From assembly GCA_038116745.1 (NCBI GenBank), contig JAYODW010000036.1:1-47437 (forward strand): a DNA stretch of 47,437 nucleotides. Reading direction: 5' to 3'. Of this stretch, positions 43,142 to 47,437 are shown in pieces. Both the position numbers and the translations under genes were made by a program. Source of the DNA: JAYODW01 sp038116745. GTDB taxonomy: Bacteria > Pseudomonadota > Gammaproteobacteria > Ga0077536. The notes below the pieces were generated by a model. The model searched no databases. It saw only the letters and a program-made list of their open reading frames with translations, and was not told the origin of the DNA. Every line of letters starts with the position of its first letter. The first letter of the stretch is position 1.

Positions 43142-44140
43142 ATGCGGAGTAAACCCAACTTGAAAATGCTATCAACAGTCGGGGCGGTGATGCTTGCGTG
43201 CGCGCTCGTCCTTGTTGGCGCCTACGGTGCTCGCTGGCTGGACGGGCGAAGCCACGATTCTGATTCGACCTCCTCGAGCGCGGGCCAAGGATCAACGACG
43301 TCTAAGTCCGCTGCAAGCCCGGAGATAACGCCGAAGTTGATCGAGGAACTGCTTTCTGTGATTGATCCGCGTAAGCGGGCAGAAATCCTGGGAACTGCTG
43401 AAAACTTTTCCACTTTTGTCGAGCAGGAAGAGGCGAACCAGTCAGTAATAGCTGCCGCGTATGCCAACGGGGCAAACCAGAACGAAGCGATCAAAACGCT
43501 AATGGAGCGAGCCGGGCAACGTGTCCTTGCCGAGGTGTACCTGAACCAAGTCGTCCGCAGCAACCTTGATCCCGATTTCCCGAGTGAGGAGCAGGTCCGC
43601 GAAGCTTATGAGAAGAATCCGGACGCGTTCGTTGTGCCACAGCGATTGCATATCTGGCAGATTTTTCTTCCGCTCAGCGAGGAGGCGGACGAAGCCGAGC
43701 GTCAGGTGGCCTGGGAGACGGCTGATCGGCTAGCGCTTCAGATCAGAAGCGGAAAGGCAGATTTCGGGGCGATGGCGCAGCAATACTCTCGACACGAGGC
43801 CAGCCGTTTGAACGATGGCTACATGGGACTTTTGCAAGTTTCAGAGCTTCTTCCTCCGATCGCAGATGCTGTGGAAAAGCTGGATGAAAATGAAACCAGC
43901 GCCCCCATTGCAACCTCGACAGGCGTCCACATCATCAAGCGGGGCGCAACTGTGGAAGGTGGGAAAGTCGAATTCGACAGAGTTCAAGCCAAGATAAGAG
44001 AGCGGTTAAAACGCGAGGCGGCGATGAAGGTGCGCCGGGCTGCGGTCGAAAAAATTACAGAAACCTATCCTGTAGCGCCGATTCAGGGAGATATGGAGGC
44101 GCTGCGGTTAAAACTCGAGTCCGCTTCAGCTCAGCCGTGA
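43142..44140 (+). CDS. Periplasmic parvulin-type peptidylprolyl isomerase
   Basis: The 332-residue protein has one N-terminal hydrophobic segment (about 9-30) followed by a low-complexity Ser/Thr-rich linker (about 38-58), so it is likely anchored with the rest in the periplasm. A SurA-like helical part (about 60-150) precedes a parvulin rotamase domain (PpiC type, about 165-275) with RLHIWQIFLPLSEEADEAE, FGAMAQQYSRHEASRLNDG and TSTGVHIIKRG. A second ATG at 43166 cannot be excluded. The gene lies 217 bases upstream of a TpsB/TpsA pair on the same strand, and such chaperones help outer-membrane or secreted beta-rich proteins to pass the periplasm. A more general protein-folding role is equally possible. 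Confidence 0.85.
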   Translation: MRSKPNLKMLSTVGAVMLACALVLVGAYGARWLDGRSHDSDSTSSSAGQGSTTSKSAASPEITPKLIEELLSVIDPRKRAEILGTAENFSTFVEQEEANQSVIAAAYANGANQNEAIKTLMERAGQRVLAEVYLNQVVRSNLDPDFPSEEQVREAYEKNPDAFVVPQRLHIWQIFLPLSEEADEAERQVAWETADRLALQIRSGKADFGAMAQQYSRHEASRLNDGYMGLLQVSELLPPIADAVEKLDENETSAPIATSTGVHIIKRGATVEGGKVEFDRVQAKIRERLKREAAMKVRRAAVEKITETYPVAPIQGDMEALRLKLESASAQP

Positions 44141-44204
44141 TGCCTTTCATTGGTCGGCCTTTTCTTCCAGGCAGCTCGATAAGAGCGAATAGAGCCACGG
44201 GGGG

Positions 44205-44275
44205 TAAGATGTCCTTCTATTACGCATTAAATTAATCGTATATTACATTGATTTTCATTTATTTAAGCCATTGCT
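44205..44275 (+). promoter_or_regulatory. AT-rich upstream region of the two-partner secretion genes
   Basis: A stretch of about 50 bases (44218-44270) is far richer in A and T than its surroundings, with TATATT at 44239-44244 and TTGATT at 44248-44253. It lies just upstream of the tpsB start and probably holds its promoter. I could not fix a convincing -35/-10 pair. It may also bind H-NS-like silencers, which is common for adhesin genes. Confidence 0.35.
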
Positions 44276-44357
44276 TGGAACGGGTAAACTGGACAGGAAT
44301 CGCTCGCAGGATGAGCGCATGCCTCCCACTTACCCGGCTCGATGGGGGACGCACGTG

Positions 44358-46172
44358 ATGCCAACGCAAAAGGGGCTTTGCGCACGCGGTTTTGCCGGGG
44401 TGGTTTTCGCCCTGGCAGCTGTGAGTTCAAGCTCGCTTTTTGGTCAAGTGACCCCTGGCGCCGCGAGCGTTTCAGACGCAGCCCGTGCGAGCGCCCTGAA
44501 ACCTGGATTTGAAGAGCGCAGAGCGCAGCCAGTTGCACCACCGGAAGTTTCAAACTTCGAGGTACCTCCGGTATCGGACCGCCCGCTGGATCTTGACGGC
44601 GGCGAGAAGATTGCCGTCAGCCATTTCTCTATTCGTGGAGCCCAGGATCGCCCGGAATTCGCCATAACCACGAGCGACGTCCAGTCTTTGCTGGACAGGA
44701 AGCTTGCAGAGCGGCCCGACGGTTTTACCCTTGGTCGACTGCAGGAAGTCGCTGACGAGATCACCCGCTTTTATCGGGAGCATGGGATGGTGCTCGCACA
44801 GGCCTTTGTTCCCGTGCAGGAAGTGACGGATGGCCTCGTCGCGATCGAGGTCATGGAGGGGCTTCTGGGGCGCGTGGTAGTCGAAGGCAACGACCTGTAC
44901 TCCGCGTCAATTCTAGAAGGACCTTTCCGTCCGCTGCTCGGGCAGCCGGTGTCGAAAGAGGCGGTCGAATCGGCGCTGCTGAGGATTGCCGACTACCCCG
45001 GTCAGTCTTCCTTCGGAGTCTTTCAGCCGGGCGTTGAGGTCGGGACTGCCGACATGGTGCTGAAGGTACAGGAAGAGCAGCGGTTCGAGGCGGCGCTGCG
45101 CTTCGATAATCACGGTATCTCTGAAACGGGACAGAACCGCTACCTCGGCGCTGTGAGCTGGAATAACCCGCTCAAGCAGGCGGACAAGCTCACCGGTACA
45201 GTTCAGCAGACAGAAGTTCCTGATAACACCTTCTTCTATGCTTTCGACTATGAAATCCCGATCACGGGGATGCTCGACAGCAATTTCAGCGTCGGTTTCA
45301 GCCGCAACCAGTTCGACGTCGGTGGCGAGTTGCGAGAAGCCGACATCTACAGCGACGTCAGGAACTACTACCTGGCGTTGAACAAAGACATCATCCGCAG
45401 TCGTTTGATGAACCTGAACGTCGGTATGCGCTTTTCGAAGACGCGCAGTGGTACCAAAATCGCGGGGCGTAAGCTGACACTTGACAGCCTCTCTGTCGCC
45501 GCGCTGGAGGTCAATTTCGATAACGTCGATGCGCGTTTCGGTGGCCTCAACGCTGCCTATCTCGAGATTTCTCACGGCTTCAATGATCTTTTCGGTGCTA
45601 TGGGTGCGAACCCAGCCTTTGTCCCACCATCGCGCCAGAGTCCGACCGGTGAGTACGCGCAGGGCAAATTTGACAAGGTGTTCCTGAGCCTTTCCCGCTT
45701 CCAGGCGTTGAGTCCGGTCTGGGAAAAACTGGTGAATCACAATCTCCTTTTTTCGTTCGAGGCTATGTGGTCGCCAGACTTGCTGGTTCCGATAGAACAG
45801 TACGCGGTCGGCGGCCCGACTAACGTGCGCGGCTACCGCTCTACTGAGGTTCTTTTCGACCGCGCGATATTTGGTTCCGTCGAATGGTTCATCAACGCGC
45901 CGTTTATCGCCGATCAACCAGCGTTCGGAAACCGGACGTGGGGGGAACTGATTCAGCTGTCGTTTTTTTACGACCAGGCATTCGGCCAGCTCAATACAGC
46001 CCTCGATATTGAGAAGCAGTCGGAAAATCTGCGCTCGGCGGGTTTTGCTATCTCCTTCAATAACCCTGATGTTTTCAGCATGAAGGTTTCGATAGCGCAG
46101 CCTCTCAGCCGACCGTTGCCGGAAAATGGTAAAGAGCCGCAGTACTGGATCGATTTGAATATTTTCTTTTGA
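44358..46172 (+). CDS. TpsB (ShlB/FhaC/HecB-type) two-partner secretion transporter
   Basis: The ATG at 44358 has GGGGGA 8 bases upstream and gives 604 residues starting with a signal peptide (about 1-30, ending near SSSLFGQV). The longer frame from 44271 is not preferred. Two POTRA domains follow: one with HFSIRGAQDRPEFAITTSDV and the second with VVVEGNDLYSASILEGPF. The C-terminal 16-strand beta barrel contains the VRGY motif of the Omp85 superfamily in GGPTNVRGYRSTEV and ends in a membrane strand with a terminal Phe (INLNIFF-like NIFF). TpsB proteins move a partner TpsA exoprotein across the outer membrane. The TpsA gene follows 120 bases downstream. Confidence 0.93.
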   Translation: MPTQKGLCARGFAGVVFALAAVSSSSLFGQVTPGAASVSDAARASALKPGFEERRAQPVAPPEVSNFEVPPVSDRPLDLDGGEKIAVSHFSIRGAQDRPEFAITTSDVQSLLDRKLAERPDGFTLGRLQEVADEITRFYREHGMVLAQAFVPVQEVTDGLVAIEVMEGLLGRVVVEGNDLYSASILEGPFRPLLGQPVSKEAVESALLRIADYPGQSSFGVFQPGVEVGTADMVLKVQEEQRFEAALRFDNHGISETGQNRYLGAVSWNNPLKQADKLTGTVQQTEVPDNTFFYAFDYEIPITGMLDSNFSVGFSRNQFDVGGELREADIYSDVRNYYLALNKDIIRSRLMNLNVGMRFSKTRSGTKIAGRKLTLDSLSVAALEVNFDNVDARFGGLNAAYLEISHGFNDLFGAMGANPAFVPPSRQSPTGEYAQGKFDKVFLSLSRFQALSPVWEKLVNHNLLFSFEAMWSPDLLVPIEQYAVGGPTNVRGYRSTEVLFDRAIFGSVEWFINAPFIADQPAFGNRTWGELIQLSFFYDQAFGQLNTALDIEKQSENLRSAGFAISFNNPDVFSMKVSIAQPLSRPLPENGKEPQYWIDLNIFF

Positions 46173-46292
46173 TTGGCGCGCCTGTGTTGCGACACGGGTG
46201 GTTCAGCGCAGATCGCGAGCGGAAACGGTCTGATGCTCTGAGCGGTTCGCCGAACCAGACTCCCGGCGCCGCCGGGGCAGGAGAGCAGCCTC

Positions 46293-47437
46293 ATGAGTTC
46301 GCGAGGACCTGAGCAAAAGAACGCCCCCTTCGTTCCGAACTTTCGACTGAACCCCCTGGTGGACGCCGTTCGCCTGGCGCTCCTACCGGGCCTGCTGGTC
46401 GGTGTCAGCAGCGCGGCGCTGGCTGCGCCGACAGGTGGCCAGGTGCGCGCGGGCACCGCAGCTATATCCCAGTCCGCCGGTAACCCCGTCACCACCATTA
46501 ACCAGAGCTCCCAGCGCGCTGCAATCGACTGGCAGTCGTTCAACGTCGGCGCGGGCGAGCGGGTGCAGTTCAATCAGCCGGATGCCCGTGCCTCAACCCT
46601 CAACCGCATATTCGACCAACGGCCGAGCGAGATCTTCGGCCAGATCAAGGCCAACGGTCAGGTCGTTCTGATGAACCCGAACGGCGTTTTCTTCAAACCT
46701 GGCGCGCAGGTAAATGTCGGCAGTCTCGTCGCTGGCGCCATGCAGGTTGGAATAGACGATTTCATGCGCGGCAACTACCGCCTTGAGGCCCTGAGTGAGA
46801 GCGCCGGCCGCGTGATCAATCAGGGAACGATTGAGGCCAATGCCGGTGACGTCGCGCTGGTCGGTAAAAGCATCAGCAATGAAGGCGTTCTTGTGGCGAC
46901 CGCCGGTCGGGTGCAGCTAGCAGCCGGCAACAAGGCCACAGTTGATTTCGATGGCGATGGGTTGCTTCGCTTCACCGTCGAGGAGGCGGTGGTTGAAAAC
47001 GCGCAAGCGCTGGACGACCAGGTTGCCAACACGGGACAGATCCTGGCCGATGGTGGTGACGTGCTGATCACCGCGAGCGCTGTCGAAGATGTTTTTAGGA
47101 ACGCGATTAACAACGAGGGCGTTATCCGGGCGGGTCGTATTGAGAATCAGGGCGGAAAAATCCTCCTGCTGGGGACCGCGCCTGGAGCGTCAGTCCTGAA
47201 TACCGGGACTATCGATGCGTCAGCGGTGAACTCTGCCGAAGGCGGCTCGATTCACATCGAAAGCGAAGGTACGACGCTGAACACTGGCGCTCTGCTGGCG
47301 CGGAACGAGGGCGGTGCCGGCGGAACGATAGAGGTTTTTGGCGAGCGTGTCGGGCTGACAGGCGAGGCGCTTGTGGATGCGTCAGGCGCCACGGGTGGCG
47401 GCGAGGTACTGATAGGCGGTGATTTCCAGGGTGCCAA
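46293..47437 (+). CDS. TpsA filamentous hemagglutinin-like exoprotein, N-terminal part
   Basis: The frame begins at ATG 46293, with GGAG-type ribosome site GCAGGAGAG upstream, and stays open to the window end, so the 381 residues seen are only the beginning. An extended signal peptide (about 1-46, ending ALAAPTGG) leads into the TPS secretion domain. Its signature segments are RAAIDWQSFNVGAGERVQF, LMNPNGVFFKPGAQVNVG and SLVAGAM. The region from about 165 on has the beta-helix repeats (INQGTIEANAGDVAL, VANTGQILADGGDVLITA, VLNTGTIDASA), typical of haemagglutinin-like adhesins. The partner TpsB lies directly upstream. Total length, and whether a toxin or adhesive C-terminus is present, cannot be known from the window. 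Confidence 0.92.
   Translation, partial: MSSRGPEQKNAPFVPNFRLNPLVDAVRLALLPGLLVGVSSAALAAPTGGQVRAGTAAISQSAGNPVTTINQSSQRAAIDWQSFNVGAGERVQFNQPDARASTLNRIFDQRPSEIFGQIKANGQVVLMNPNGVFFKPGAQVNVGSLVAGAMQVGIDDFMRGNYRLEALSESAGRVINQGTIEANAGDVALVGKSISNEGVLVATAGRVQLAAGNKATVDFDGDGLLRFTVEEAVVENAQALDDQVANTGQILADGGDVLITASAVEDVFRNAINNEGVIRAGRIENQGGKILLLGTAPGASVLNTGTIDASAVNSAEGGSIHIESEGTTLNTGALLARNEGGAGGTIEVFGERVGLTGEALVDASGATGGGEVLIGGDFQGA

Noticed and set aside
44913..45917. 334-residue open frame antisense to the TpsB gene
   Set aside because: It lies fully within the well-supported barrel-coding frame and has no recognisable signature; long antisense frames are common in G+C-rich genes.

Overview
The window looks like a chromosomal segment of a gammaproteobacterium, probably free-living or marine, with a G+C content that I judge to be in the high fifties. 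The evidence is gene order: rnr-rlmB-rpsF-rpsR-DUF2232-rplI-dnaB-alr-radA, a YpjD/CorB pair divergent from ffh, sdhCDAB-sdhE with a YgfX-like gene nearby, and ubiG coupled to a Gph/MupP phosphatase. A closer placement is not possible from the sequence alone. No insertion sequence, prophage, integrase or CRISPR array is visible.

Region 1 (1-11290) is the most unusual part. It is a sphingolipid (ceramide) island built of several facing operons. SDR reductase (partial), acyl carrier protein and serine palmitoyltransferase run rightward. A Tam41-like nucleotidyltransferase overlaps a CDP-alcohol phosphatidyltransferase on the other strand. A metallophosphoesterase follows, then an LptG/LptF permease pair divergent from an LptA-like periplasmic protein. 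The last operon runs leftward: bacterial ceramide synthase-like acyltransferase, MobA-like nucleotidyltransferase, Asp/Asn-hydroxylase-like (LpxO-related) dioxygenase and LicC-like cytidylyltransferase. The set suggests a pathway that makes ceramide, hydroxylates it, adds a phospho-headgroup through CDP chemistry and exports it through a dedicated Lpt-type bridge. The enzymes of the ceramide core are well supported by family resemblance; the headgroup and export roles are inference.

Region 2 (11425-25035) is mostly housekeeping: a cupin gene, tRNA-Leu(CAG), rnr, rlmB, the S6/S18/L9 ribosomal protein genes with a membrane protein, dnaB, alr and radA. A CorB/CorC-type membrane protein gene and ypjD then diverge from ffh. 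A sigma70-like promoter, a terminator and two hairpins can be seen around rpsF and rplI. The tRNA promoter overlaps the rnr start codon.

Region 3 (25088-34875) is respiratory. A tight leftward run carries sdhC-sdhD-sdhA-sdhB-sdhE-ygfZ-yheT-dsbB and an unknown exported protein gene. A YgfX-like gene faces away from it. A squalene/phytoene-synthase-fold protein that resembles the complex I assembly factor NDUFAF6, a Gph/MupP phosphatase and UbiG follow.

Region 4 (35069-47437) pairs signalling with adhesion. Leftward: a cyclase-FHA protein that lacks a metal-binding Asp, a PP2C phosphatase, a 1653-residue Ser/Thr kinase ending in a formylglycine-generating-enzyme-like domain, and a membrane protein of unknown function. 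Rightward: a periplasmic parvulin PPIase, a TpsB (FhaC/ShlB) outer-membrane transporter and the start of a TpsA filamentous-hemagglutinin-like exoprotein that runs off the end.
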